Assembly: GCF_009296025.1 (NCBI RefSeq)
Contig: NZ_CP045178.1
Location: forward strand, 8,308,001 to 8,372,000
From: Streptomyces tsukubensis
GTDB lineage: Bacteria; Actinomycetota; Actinomycetes; Streptomycetales; Streptomycetaceae
DNA: 64,000 nucleotides
Direction of reading: 5' to 3'
Shown here: positions 8,538 through 20,228 of the stretch, one piece after another
Layout: every line of letters starts with the position of its first letter
How positions within the stretch are numbered: position 1 is the first letter of the stretch
Notes under the pieces: generated by a model
What the model was told of the DNA's origin: nothing
Databases searched by the model: none
What the model saw: only the letters and a program-made list of their open reading frames with translations
Program-made: the position numbers and the translations under genes

Positions 8538-9547
8538 AAGGACCCGACCAGGATCCCCAGGCCCCTGGGACCTCCGGCGGGGACGGCGCGCCGCGCCGCC
8601 GTGCCAAACGCCGCAAACGCGGCGAGGAACTGATGGTTGAGCATGCCGAGTTCGGCTCCTACTACGGCAGGCCCGTCATCAAGGCGCCGTCCTGGGCGGC
8701 GAGGGACATCGCCGGGTACTTCTTCCTCGGCGGGCTCGCGGGCGCGGGCTCCGTGGTCGCCGCGGGGGCGCATCTCACCGGGCGCACCACGACGGCGACC
8801 GCCATGAAGATGTCGTCGCTGGTCGCGGTGGGTCTCTCGGCGGCCGCCCTCGTCAACGACCTGGGCCGCCCCAGCCGCTTCGCCAACATGCTGCGGGTCC
8901 TGAAACCGACCTCGCCCATGAGCGTCGGCTCCTGGCTGCTGAGCGTCTACGGCCCGGCAGCGGGCGCCGCCGCGTTCTGCGCGGTCACGGGCCGGTTGCC
9001 GAGGATCGGAGCCGCCGCCACCCTCGGCGCCGCTCTCACGGGGCCCGCCGTCGCCACGTACACCGCGGTCCTCGCCTCCGACACCGCCGTGCCCGCGTGG
9101 CACGGCGCCCACCGCGAACTGCCCTACCTCTTCGCCGCCTCCGCCACCGCTGCGGCCTCGGGGATGGCCCTGGTCACAGGAGCCACGCGGGAGTCCGCTC
9201 CGGCCCGCTGCGCCGCCGTGCTCGCCGCCGCGGCGGACTTCGCCGCGAGCGCGGCCGTGGAGCGCCGTCTCGGCCTCGTCGCGGAGACCTTCAGGGCGGG
9301 CAGAGCGGGCGCCCTCCTGCGCAGCGCCCGGGTGCTCACCGGCGCCGGGGCGGTGGCGGCGGCGGGCTCTGGGCTGCTGGGCGCACAGGCACGGCCGGTG
9401 GCCTCGGCGGGCGGACTCGCCCTGCTCACCGGCTCCGCGCTGACCCGCTTCGGGATCTTCGCCGCCGGCATCGCGTCCGCGGAGGACCCCAAGTACACCG
9501 TCGTCCCGCAACGGGAGCGCTTGGCGGCGGCCACCGCCGCCGCCTGA
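8534..9547 (+). CDS. NrfD/PsrC-type membrane subunit of formate dehydrogenase
   Basis: A 337-residue membrane protein with a basic cytoplasmic N-terminus (RRRAKRRKRGEE) followed by about eight hydrophobic helices. The segment YYGRPVIKAPSWAARDIAGYFFLGGLAGAG at residues about 43-72 is typical of NrfD/PsrC quinone-linked subunits, as is LVNDLGRPSRFANMLRVLKP. It should anchor the alpha and beta subunits and exchange electrons with menaquinone. The start overlaps the stop of the beta gene (ATGA). This replaces the cytochrome b gamma subunit of E. coli FDH-N; NrfD members have no heme. A weak inverted repeat CGCCCGG/CCGGGCG (9572-9600) follows and could end the transcript. Confidence 0.82.
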   Translation: MKGPDQDPQAPGTSGGDGAPRRRAKRRKRGEELMVEHAEFGSYYGRPVIKAPSWAARDIAGYFFLGGLAGAGSVVAAGAHLTGRTTTATAMKMSSLVAVGLSAAALVNDLGRPSRFANMLRVLKPTSPMSVGSWLLSVYGPAAGAAAFCAVTGRLPRIGAAATLGAALTGPAVATYTAVLASDTAVPAWHGAHRELPYLFAASATAAASGMALVTGATRESAPARCAAVLAAAADFAASAAVERRLGLVAETFRAGRAGALLRSARVLTGAGAVAAAGSGLLGAQARPVASAGGLALLTGSALTRFGIFAAGIASAEDPKYTVVPQRERLAAATAAA

Positions 9548-9641
9548 CGCGCGGGGCCCTCTCACGATGAACGCCCGGCCCGCGCGAGGCGGACCGGGCG
9601 AGTGCGGGAAGCGACTGGAGAGGGAAGCGGCTCGGGAGAGG

Positions 9642-10049
9642 TCAGCGGTTGCCGCCGCCGTTGGCCGACAGCACCGGGATGTTGTTGAGAAGGTGCGAGA
9701 GGGGCTCGTCGTTCTTGGCCTGGCCGGAATTGTCCGCGCACTGCTGGTTCTGCGGGGAAGAGAGCAACTGGACGTCCTGGACGGTGACCGGTACCAGCAC
9801 GCCGACCAGCGAACCGACGTTCGCCTTGGCGGGCACACCCAGACAGAGCCGGTTCAGGGTGTCGCTGACGGCGGCGAGCTGCGGACTCTGGCGTCCGGCG
9901 GTGGTGGAGTTGCCCACGGCCCCGTGGGACCCGTTACCACTGGCGGAAGTGGTCCCACCGTCGTCGCCGACGGCCATGGCCGGAGCGGCCGACACGGTGA
10001 TACCGGCGAAGGACGCCGTCAACGCGGCAGCGGCGAGGTACTTCTTCAT
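9642..10049 (-). CDS. Rodlin, secreted aerial-surface protein
   Basis: A 135-residue protein with a signal peptide (MKKYLAAAALTASFAGITVSAAPAMA, cut after AMA) and the rodlin pattern: Gly/Ser/Asn-rich start, SPQLAAVSDTLNRLCLG, PAKANVGSLVGVLVPVTVQDVQ, and the C-terminal SSPQNQQCADN and LLNNIPVLSANG. Two mature Cys residues are conserved in the family. Rodlins form the rodlet layer with chaplins on spores and aerial hyphae of Streptomyces. The ribosome site AAAGGTGG lies 7 bases before ATG. Rodlin genes usually occur as a divergent rdlA/rdlB pair; here only one copy is present and no chaplin is adjacent. Confidence 0.85.
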   Translation of the reverse strand: MKKYLAAAALTASFAGITVSAAPAMAVGDDGGTTSASGNGSHGAVGNSTTAGRQSPQLAAVSDTLNRLCLGVPAKANVGSLVGVLVPVTVQDVQLLSSPQNQQCADNSGQAKNDEPLSHLLNNIPVLSANGGGNR

Positions 10050-10297
10050 GCATCCACCTTTTACTGGAATTTCCCGGAACGCGAGGTTCCATGAACCGGA
10101 GCACCGTGCTCAACAGGGCCCGAGCCCCAGGGTTTCGCCACGTCCCCCGGATGGGCCAAAAGAGCGAGCCCGCGCACGGCCCGCGGCCCGGTGTCCATCA
10201 CGTGGGGCAGCCGCCGCGTACCCCCTGGTCGTGGCCACGCTGACCAGGCATGCCACCATCCTGGGGCGATGACGGGAGAGGCGAGGACAAGGATCAG
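10050..10297 (-). promoter_or_regulatory. Rodlin upstream region with clustered dyads
   Basis: The 248 bases between the rodlin and the next, divergent gene contain three close dyads: GGAAC-N5-GTTCC (10076-10090), GGTTC-N3-GAACC (10085-10097) and GAGCAC-C-GTGCTC (10099-10111). They sit 27 to 62 bases upstream of the rodlin start, where RNA polymerase or a regulator would bind. No sigma-BldN type promoter could be fitted with confidence. Confidence 0.35.
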
Positions 10298-12967
10298 ATG
10301 ACAGGCGAAGCCGGTACCGGCACGGGCCGGCGCACCGACGCCGGCGGGGCCGGGACGTCCACCGACGGGCGGCCGCTGCCCACCGCGGCGCGGAAGGGCG
10401 CCCCGGCCAGGGGCCTTGTCCCGGACGCCCGCGCCGCCGCACGCCCCGGGACCGGCACCCGTAAGGCGCCCCCCACGGGCGAGTACGGGCCGCTCTCACC
10501 GGTTGACGAGCACGAGCCGCTCTCCGCGGCCCGCGTCCGCAGACCGGGCGACGTCGTCCGCTGCGTCGCGGGACTCCTCGGAATCGCGGCCGTCCTGCTC
10601 ATGGCCGGGTTCGCCCGCAACACCACCGCGGGGCTCGGCAGCGACCTGCCGGTGCGGGTCCACGAGGCCCCCGGCTCGCTGGCCTCCGCCGTCGGATTCG
10701 TCTCGGGCGCCGGGGTGCTCCTCGTCCCCCTCGCCTTCGCCGTCGACCGGCTCGTCAGAAGGGACGGAGGGCGACTTGCCGACGGAGTCCTCGCCGCCGT
10801 CCTCGCCTACGGCTTCTCCCTGGGGCTCGACGGATGGGTGGCCCAGGGAGCGGGCGAAGGGGTCCGTACCGCTCTCACCCGGGCGACACAGACCGGTGAG
10901 GTCACCGACGCCGTGCACGTCTACCTCGCCCCCGTCATCGCCTGCATGACGGCCGCGGGCATGGCGGGGAGACCCCGCTCCAGAGTGGCACTCTGGGCCG
11001 GTGTCGTCCTCTGCGGCACCACGGCCCTGCTCAGCGGCTACGCCACGGTCCTCTCCCTCACGCTCACCGTCCTCCTCGGCTGGGCCGCGGGGCACGGCAC
11101 CCTGTACGCCGTCGGCGCGCCCGGCACCCGCCCCACCGCCCGCCACCTGCTCACCGGACTGCGGAAGGTGGGCTTCACCCCCACCGAGGTGCGCCGCACC
11201 CCGGACGCGGCCCTGGGCGCGGGGCGCTACTACGTCGTGCACGAGGAAGGACCGCCGCTCGACGTACGCGTCATCGACAGCGAACAACAGGCGTCCGGCT
11301 TCTTCTACCGGCTGTGGAGACGGCTGCGCCTGCGCTCCTTCGCCGTCCGGCGCACACCCCAGTCCGTGCACCAGGCCCTCGAACAGGAGGCGCTGATCGC
11401 CTACGCGGCGGCCTCCTCCCGGGCCCGCACCCCCCGCCTGCTCGCCGCCACGGAACTGGGCGCCGACGCGGCGCTGCTCGCCTACGAACACATCCCAGGC
11501 AGGGCCCTCGACGAACTGGCGGACGACGAGATCTCCGACGCCCTGCTGCTCGACTGGTGGAGGTCGGTCAAGGCGCTGCACGACCGCCGAATCAGCCACG
11601 GCAGGCTCTGCGGCTCCTCCCTGCTCGCCGTCGACGGGGAGCAGGGCTATCTCGTCGAGCTGTCGGAGGGCAGCATCGCCGCGGGCGACCTGCTGCTCCG
11701 CATGGACGTCGCGCACCTCCTCACCGTCCTCGCCCTGCGCGTCGGCCCCGACCGCGCCGTCGACAGCGCCACCGAGGTCCTCGGCTCCGCCGGGGTCGGC
11801 GCGGCCCTGCCCCTGCTCCAGCCCATCGGCCTGGTACGGACGACCCGGCTGTCCCTGCGCCGCTACGACAAGGACCACAGGGCCCGCGCCCGCGCGCTGG
11901 CCGTCGCCCAGGTCGCATCGGGCGAGAAGACCCAGGCCGAGGCCGACAGGGCGCTGGCCGAACCCGACCCCGACCTGTTGGCCAGGATCCGCGCGAAGGT
12001 ACTGGAGGAGACGGAAAGGGCCGAGGCCACCCCCGTACGCCTGGAACGGCTCAAACCGAAGACGCTCGCCAGCGTCGTCGCCGGCGCGTTCGCCGTGTAT
12101 CTGCTCTGCTCGCAGCTGACCGTCCGGCCGTCCCAGGTGATCGCCCGCGCCGAAGCGGGCTGGGCACTCGCCGCGTTCGGCGCGGCAGCCCTCAGCTATG
12201 TGGCGGCGGCCATGAGCCTCACCGGCTTCGTGCCGGAAAGGCTCCGCTTCGGGCGCGCCGTTCTCGCCCAGCTCGCTGGCTCGTTCGTGAAGCTCGTCGC
12301 GCCCGCCGCCGTGGGCGGAGTGGCGCTCAACACCCGCTATCTCCAGCGCGCGGGGCTGCGGCCCGTCCAGGCGGCGGCCAGCGTCGGCGCCTCGCAGCTC
12401 GTAGGGCTCGGCTGTCACATCGTCCTGCTGGCCGTTTTCGGCTACCTGGCGGGCAACGAGCAGACGACCGAACTCACTCCGTCAAGGACGGTCGTCGCCG
12501 GGCTGCTCACCGCCGCCGTGCTGCTCCTCGCCGTCATGTCCGTGGCCCCGGTGCGCCGCTGGCTGCTGTCCCGGCTGCGGCCGCTGCTTGTCGGCGTGGT
12601 CCCGCGCATGCTCGACCTGGTGCAGCGGCCGGGGAAACTGGCCACGGGCTTCGGCGGCACGATCCTCCTGACGGTCTTCTTCGTTGCCTGCCTCGACCTC
12701 TCCGTCAGGGCCTTCGGCGGGCACATCAGCTTCTCCGTCGCGGCCGTCGTCTTCCTCGCGGGCAACGCGATCGGCTCGGCCGCGCCCATCCCCGGCGGGG
12801 TGGGCAGCATCGAGGTGGCCCTCGCCACCGGCCTGCGGGCCGCGGCCGGGCTCGACTACTCGACGGCCTATCTCGCCGTGCTGCTCTTCCGGCTGCTGAC
12901 CTTCTGGCTGCCCGTACTGCCCGGCTGGCTCGCCTTCGCGTATCTCCAGCGCAAGAAGGCGCTCTGA
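10298..12967 (+). CDS. Membrane protein with kinase-like centre and LPG-synthase/flippase-like C-terminus
   Basis: An 889-residue protein in three parts. After a basic low-complexity N-terminus come about five to six transmembrane helices (residues about 85-290). A soluble middle part (about 330-560) has the layout of a degenerate protein kinase or phosphotransferase: EQEALIAYAAASSRARTPR, LLAYEHIPGRALDEL, LHDRRISHGRLCGSSLL. The C-terminal third (about 590-880) is a UPF0104/lysylphosphatidylglycerol-synthase transmembrane domain with LAQLAGSFVKLVAPAAVGGVALNTRYLQRAG and PIPGGVGSIEVAL. Such proteins are flippase-like and their cargo in actinomycetes is unknown. Start ATG at 10298 is chosen because of AAGGA upstream; the frame is open from 10250. 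Confidence 0.72.
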   Translation: MTGEAGTGTGRRTDAGGAGTSTDGRPLPTAARKGAPARGLVPDARAAARPGTGTRKAPPTGEYGPLSPVDEHEPLSAARVRRPGDVVRCVAGLLGIAAVLLMAGFARNTTAGLGSDLPVRVHEAPGSLASAVGFVSGAGVLLVPLAFAVDRLVRRDGGRLADGVLAAVLAYGFSLGLDGWVAQGAGEGVRTALTRATQTGEVTDAVHVYLAPVIACMTAAGMAGRPRSRVALWAGVVLCGTTALLSGYATVLSLTLTVLLGWAAGHGTLYAVGAPGTRPTARHLLTGLRKVGFTPTEVRRTPDAALGAGRYYVVHEEGPPLDVRVIDSEQQASGFFYRLWRRLRLRSFAVRRTPQSVHQALEQEALIAYAAASSRARTPRLLAATELGADAALLAYEHIPGRALDELADDEISDALLLDWWRSVKALHDRRISHGRLCGSSLLAVDGEQGYLVELSEGSIAAGDLLLRMDVAHLLTVLALRVGPDRAVDSATEVLGSAGVGAALPLLQPIGLVRTTRLSLRRYDKDHRARARALAVAQVASGEKTQAEADRALAEPDPDLLARIRAKVLEETERAEATPVRLERLKPKTLASVVAGAFAVYLLCSQLTVRPSQVIARAEAGWALAAFGAAALSYVAAAMSLTGFVPERLRFGRAVLAQLAGSFVKLVAPAAVGGVALNTRYLQRAGLRPVQAAASVGASQLVGLGCHIVLLAVFGYLAGNEQTTELTPSRTVVAGLLTAAVLLLAVMSVAPVRRWLLSRLRPLLVGVVPRMLDLVQRPGKLATGFGGTILLTVFFVACLDLSVRAFGGHISFSVAAVVFLAGNAIGSAAPIPGGVGSIEVALATGLRAAAGLDYSTAYLAVLLFRLLTFWLPVLPGWLAFAYLQRKKAL

Positions 12968-13007
12968 CCCGGCCACCGGGCGGCCGGGCCCGCGGGCACC
13001 TCGTGGG

Positions 13008-13041
13008 AGCCGTCGTAGTGCGGAAGCCGTCGTAGTACGGA
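13008..13041. repeat. 17-bp tandem duplication
   Basis: Two adjacent 17-bp units (13008-13024 and 13025-13041) begin AGCCGTCGTAGT and differ at one base. They lie between two convergent genes; no function is evident. Confidence 0.8.
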
Positions 13042-13073
13042 CGGAGCGCGGGGAGCGCGGACGGGGAGCAGGG

Positions 13074-14051
13074 TCAGGGTGTGACGCCCAGTACGAGCTT
13101 TCCCCTTACGCCGCCACGCTCCAGCCGCCGGTGGGCCTCGGCCGCCCTGTCGAGCGGCACGACCTCCGCGGCGCTGGGTTCGAGCGCCCCGTCGACGAGC
13201 AGCCCGTTGACGGCGTCGGCGGCCTCCGCGAGTTCGAGGGCGGTGGCGTTCGAGATGGCGAAGCCCCGCACGGAGCGGTCGGCCATGTAGAGCGCCCCCA
13301 CCGGGAGGACAGGCCGGGCCGCTGCTCCGGCCAGCAGCACTGCTCTGCCGCGTCTGGCGAGCAGCCCGACCGCGGTCTCCAGGTCGTTGCCGCCCGAGGT
13401 GTCGAGGTGCAGGTCGGCGCCGTTCGGGAGTGTCTCGCGGATCATCGCGGGGATGTCCGCCGCGCGGTAGTCCACGACCTCGGCGGCGCCCAGCTCACGG
13501 CAGCGTTCCGCGTCCCCGGCCGAGGCGACGGCCACGACCCTGGCACCGGCACGGGCGGCGAGCACCAGCGCCGCGCTGCCGACGTTCCCCGCCGCGCCGA
13601 GGATCACCACACTCTCGCCGGCCCGCAGCCGGCCGTGGGTGAACAGTGCCAGATAGGCGGTGGCCCCCGGATGCAGCACGGCGACGCTGCGGACGGGATC
13701 GGCGCCCACGGGCAGGTGGTAAAGACGGTCGGCGTCGACCGCTACGCGTTCCGCTGCGGCCCCCTGCCTGCCGTCGTGCCCCATGCTGTTGCACCACACG
13801 GGGTCACCCTCCCGGAACCCCGGCACGTCGGGCCCCGCCTCCGCGACGGTGCCCACCAGATCCCGGCCGATCACGAACGGAAAGGGGATCCTCGTCTCGT
13901 ACGTCCCTGAGCGCACGAACGTGTCCACGTGATTCACGGTGCTGTAGGCCACGTCCACGATGACCTCCCTCGGGCCACGGGAGGGGGGAGGAACATCGCC
14001 GTACTGGATGACGTCGGGCGATCCCAGTTTTTCGATATAGGCGGCACGCAT
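13074..14051 (-). CDS. Zinc-independent MDR dehydrogenase, NADPH:quinone oxidoreductase type
   Basis: A 325-residue medium-chain dehydrogenase/reductase. MRAAYIEKLGSPDVIQYGDVP begins the GroES-like domain, with YSTVNHVDTFVRSGTY and GRDLVGTVAEAGPDV typical of quinone reductases. The NADPH site is VVILGAAGNVGSAALVLA (AxxGxVG) near residue 150. The structural and catalytic zinc cysteines of alcohol dehydrogenases are absent, as in zeta-crystallin-like reductases, which reduce quinones or enones with NADPH. The ATG at 14051 matches the family; another in-frame ATG at 14069 would add MSESDP. Two similar 18-bp inverted repeats just upstream (14063-14080 and 14145-14162) suggest direct repression. 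Confidence 0.78.
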   Translation of the reverse strand: MRAAYIEKLGSPDVIQYGDVPPPSRGPREVIVDVAYSTVNHVDTFVRSGTYETRIPFPFVIGRDLVGTVAEAGPDVPGFREGDPVWCNSMGHDGRQGAAAERVAVDADRLYHLPVGADPVRSVAVLHPGATAYLALFTHGRLRAGESVVILGAAGNVGSAALVLAARAGARVVAVASAGDAERCRELGAAEVVDYRAADIPAMIRETLPNGADLHLDTSGGNDLETAVGLLARRGRAVLLAGAAARPVLPVGALYMADRSVRGFAISNATALELAEAADAVNGLLVDGALEPSAAEVVPLDRAAEAHRRLERGGVRGKLVLGVTP

Positions 14052-14062
14052 GGGGTCCGATT

Positions 14063-14162
14063 CTGACATCCGTGTATGACCGGTTCGTTACCGGACCCCC
14101 TGCCGTCGGCGGGGGAGCGGCCCGGGTGTTCCGGAGCGCCGGTACTGACATGTCCGTATGAC
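14063..14162. promoter_or_regulatory. Pair of TGACAT-N6-ATGAC operator-like sites
   Basis: Two 18-base copies, at 14063-14080 and 14145-14162, share CTGACAT at the left and GTATGAC at the right. Each is an imperfect inverted repeat TGACAT-N6-ATGAC(A/C). The first touches the possible upstream start of the reductase gene. This is the layout expected for a dimeric repressor of the MarR/HxlR size class; the regulator is not encoded next to it. Confidence 0.4.
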
Positions 14163-14295
14163 AGGGACGCCTCGGGGTACCCGCCCGACGGAACGGAAGT
14201 GACCGGAGGAGCCCACCCCGCCGCCGGGCGCCGGTGTGAACCACCGCGCGGTGAGGGCGGATCGGGTACGACGTGACGAGAGGACGGCAGTCGGC

Positions 14296-15195
14296 ATGAC
14301 CTACGGCTTCACACGGAGGAAGGTCGCACTGAGCGCGGCGGGCGGACTGCTCGCGGCGGCGGCACTGGCAGGCTGTGGTGACGGGGGAGGCTCGGACGGA
14401 GCGAAGAAGCAGAACACGGCGGGTTCCTCGGCCTCGGAGGGTTCGGGCGCCGGTGGGACCCCGGCGGTGCAGGCGGCCTACGAGAAGACCTCGGGCGCGC
14501 GGACGGCCAAGATGGACCTGGACATGGCAGTGAAGGCCGGTGGCAGGTCGAGCGAGGTCACAGGGACGGGCGCCGTCGACCTGAAGGGCGGTGAGAGCGA
14601 CATGACGCTCACCGCGGAGGGTCAGAAGATCCGGCAGCTCACCAAGGGCACGGTCATCTACCAGAAGCTGCCCGCGGGACAACGCGGGCAACTGCCGCAG
14701 GGCAAGTCCTGGATGAAGATCGATCTGCGGAAGCTCCAGGAGAAGCAGGGCACTTCGGCCGCCTCCGGTACGGGGATGAGCGATCCCGCCCAGTCCTTCG
14801 GCTACACCAAGGGCATCAGCGGCAAGGACGTCAAGAAGGTCGGCCCCCAGACGCTCGACGGGGTCAGGACGACGCACTACCGGGTCTCCGTGGATGTCGA
14901 CAAGCTGGTCAAGGACGCCCCGGCCGGACAGGCGAAGCAGCTGAGGCAACAGCTCGGCGACAAGCTGCCGATGGACATCTGGCTGGACTCCGAGGGAAGG
15001 CTGCGGCAGGAGACCATGAAGCTCGACATGAAGCGGCCGAAGGGTGAGACGGACGGTCCCGCGAAGGCGTCGATGACCACCACACTGCGCTTCAGTGACT
15101 TCGGCACCGACGTCGAGGTGAAGGCCCCGTCGGCCAAGGACACCGCCGACATGACCGCCGAACTCGCCCGGCGGGGCGGCAGCTCGAAGGCGTGA
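14296..15195 (+). CDS. Secreted lipoprotein, LppX/LprG-like fold
   Basis: A 299-residue lipoprotein. The N-terminus MTYGFTRRKVALSAAGG carries twin arginines followed by a hydrophobic stretch and a lipobox LAGC (Cys at residue 26), so it is probably exported by Tat and lipidated. The mature part begins with a Gly/Ser linker, then alternating strands such as MDLDMAVKAGGRSSEVTGTG, MTLTAEGQKIRQL and MDIWLDSEGRLRQETMKLDM, which resemble the LppX/LprAFG antiparallel sheet and helix fold that binds lipids or glycolipids. The cargo is unknown. The ATG at 14296 follows a GAGAGGA site; the open frame from 14236 lacks a signal peptide. A hairpin follows at 15252-15292. Confidence 0.75.
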   Translation: MTYGFTRRKVALSAAGGLLAAAALAGCGDGGGSDGAKKQNTAGSSASEGSGAGGTPAVQAAYEKTSGARTAKMDLDMAVKAGGRSSEVTGTGAVDLKGGESDMTLTAEGQKIRQLTKGTVIYQKLPAGQRGQLPQGKSWMKIDLRKLQEKQGTSAASGTGMSDPAQSFGYTKGISGKDVKKVGPQTLDGVRTTHYRVSVDVDKLVKDAPAGQAKQLRQQLGDKLPMDIWLDSEGRLRQETMKLDMKRPKGETDGPAKASMTTTLRFSDFGTDVEVKAPSAKDTADMTAELARRGGSSKA

Positions 15196-15251
15196 GAGTC
15201 CGATCGCGTCCTGACGGTTCCTGTGACGCCGCTGCGGCGCTGTGGCGACCG

Positions 15252-15292
15252 GGGGAGCGGGTCCCTCACCGACGGTGACCTACCCGCTCCCC
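15252..15292 (+). terminator. Hairpin terminator after the lipoprotein gene
   Basis: An 11-bp perfect stem (15252-15262 with 15282-15292) encloses a smaller TCACC/GGTGA stem. It lies about 57 bases after the lipoprotein stop and before the antitoxin promoter. Confidence 0.6.
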
Positions 15293-15343
15293 GGGCGTTC
15301 TCCGAAGAAAGTAAAACCTCATGGGATACCGCTTCCCCTCCCA

Positions 15344-15360
15344 GGTACCACCTAGGTACC
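15344..15360. promoter_or_regulatory. Operator-like dyad before the antitoxin gene
   Basis: A perfect 17-base dyad GGTACC-ACCTA-GGTACC ends only 8 bases before the antitoxin ATG. There is no ribosome site in the gap, so the message may be leaderless with a TAGGTA -10 element (15353-15358) inside the dyad. That would let the antitoxin complex shut off its own promoter, a common toxin-antitoxin arrangement. Confidence 0.45.
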
Positions 15361-15368
15361 CTTCTCGC

Positions 15369-15617
15369 ATGCCGTCACTGAACGTGTCCTTCACCGACGA
15401 GGAACTCGAAGGGGTCCGGGTGGCAGCCGCTGCCGAGGGCAAGAGCCTGAAGCAGTATCTGCACGACCTGGGTGTGCGCGAACACCAGCGCAATCAGTTC
15501 ATCTCCGGCGCCCTCGAATGGGGGGACAGGCTCCGCAAGGAGTTCGACGAGGCCTTCCCCAAGGAGGTCCCGCCCCGCCCCGCCGCGGGCTCGGGCCGAG
15601 GGGCAGCCGCAGCCTGA
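15369..15617 (+). CDS. Antitoxin of a Fic/Doc-like toxin-antitoxin pair
   Basis: An 82-residue protein. MPSLNVSFTDEELEGVRVAAAAEGKSLKQYLHDL is a ribbon-helix-helix-like DNA-binding start (a beta strand, then two helices), and the rest is acidic/basic helix with EWGDRLRKEFDEAF, ending in an Ala/Gly tail. Such small proteins pair with Fic-like toxins in Streptomyces, bind the toxin and repress the shared promoter. The ATG at 15369 is preferred to the upstream in-frame ATG at 15321 because the family begins MPSLNV and because the 17-base dyad lies between them. The stop overlaps the toxin start (TGATG). Confidence 0.72.
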   Translation: MPSLNVSFTDEELEGVRVAAAAEGKSLKQYLHDLGVREHQRNQFISGALEWGDRLRKEFDEAFPKEVPPRPAAGSGRGAAAA

Positions 15618-15991
15618 TGGCCCTGTTCGTCGATGTCTCCTGGCTCCTCGATGTACAGGAGCGAGCCGTTCCCGAAGACGTGTCGGTCGCCGACTACTCC
15701 GCTCTCGTCGCCGCCGTCGCCCGGCACCGTACGAAGATGCCCACACTCGCGGCCTCCGACCCGGACGCCGCGTGGCGCGCGGCGGCGCTGCTGCACACCA
15801 TCGTCCGCCTCGAACCCCTGCCGCACCGCAATTCCCTGTACGCCGCGCAGGTCGCCGCCCAGTACTTGGGGCAGTGCGGTGAAGGCATCGATCCCCCCTA
15901 CGGCGCCCTCTCCGACCTCATTCGTGACATCAGCGAGGACAAGACGGACCTCTACGCGGCGGCCGAGCGGCTGCGTGCCTGGCGTATCTGA
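15617..15991 (+). CDS. Fic/Doc-family toxin component
   Basis: A 124-residue protein coupled to the antitoxin by a TGATG overlap. The centre AALLHTIVRLEPLPHRNSLYAAQVAAQYL (residues about 55-83) corresponds to the Doc/Fic region, but the canonical HPFxxGNxR motif is reduced to PHRNSLYAA, so transferase activity on EF-Tu (the known Doc reaction) cannot be assumed. The N-terminus FVDVSWLLDVQERAV with VADYSALVAAVARH is typical of Streptomyces members. Function as a toxin is inferred from gene order and size. A long perfect inverted repeat follows at 16021-16081. Confidence 0.65.
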   Translation: MALFVDVSWLLDVQERAVPEDVSVADYSALVAAVARHRTKMPTLAASDPDAAWRAAALLHTIVRLEPLPHRNSLYAAQVAAQYLGQCGEGIDPPYGALSDLIRDISEDKTDLYAAAERLRAWRI

Positions 15992-16020
15992 GGGATTCCA
16001 CGACGCTGTGACGGCCCCGT

Positions 16021-16081
16021 TGCTCTCCGCACCTCTGTCTCACCAGGTGTTCTGCCATGTGAGACAGAGGTGCGGAGAGCA
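16021..16081. repeat. 23-bp perfect inverted repeat, 15-base loop
   Basis: The arms 16021-16043 and 16059-16081 are exact reverse complements, each 23 bases, and the stem can continue as CCCC/GGGG after a 2-base bulge. It starts 30 bases after the toxin stop and could act as the terminator. Its length and perfection are unusual for a terminator, so a MITE or transposon-end remnant is the alternative; no target duplication was seen. Confidence 0.75.
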
Positions 16082-16471
16082 GGGGTGATCGGATTATCGT
16101 GTCGGGCATGTGCGGACAAGCTCGGGCCCTGACCATGGCGCTCTTCGGCGCCACGGCGTGGAGCGTCGACGACGGCCTCTGTCGCCGCTGACCCCTTCCG
16201 ACACCCCGGCCCCGCCGCCTTCCGGCCCCGTCCGCCCGTACGAACGCGGGCACGGAACCTCGGTCAAGGCGCCTCGGCCGCAGGAACCCGCTCCGTGCGG
16301 TCCTTACGCCAGGGCCCACCCGGTCACCGCCGTCCCCCGTACCGGTGACGCCCCGGGTGGCGACCACGTACGCCCGTCGGCCACCCCGTCCCCAGCCGGA
16401 CGCGGCAGCCCCGGTCCGAGCCCCTCCCGGGGACCGGGCCGCCCCGCAGTTCCCACCACCGGAGATCCGCT
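16082..16471 (+). promoter_or_regulatory. Leader region of the YeeE/YedE transporter gene, with possible 27-codon uORF
   Basis: The 390 bases before the transporter hold no recognisable gene. A short frame at 16108-16191 would encode 27 residues beginning MCGQARALTM and ending CRR, with Cys at positions 2 and 25. A GATTAT -10-like element (16092-16097) lies 11 bases upstream of it, so it could be a leaderless leader peptide. Cysteine-containing leaders are known upstream of sulfur genes in actinobacteria; here this is only a candidate. Confidence 0.25.
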
Positions 16472-20228
<3,757 letters not shown>

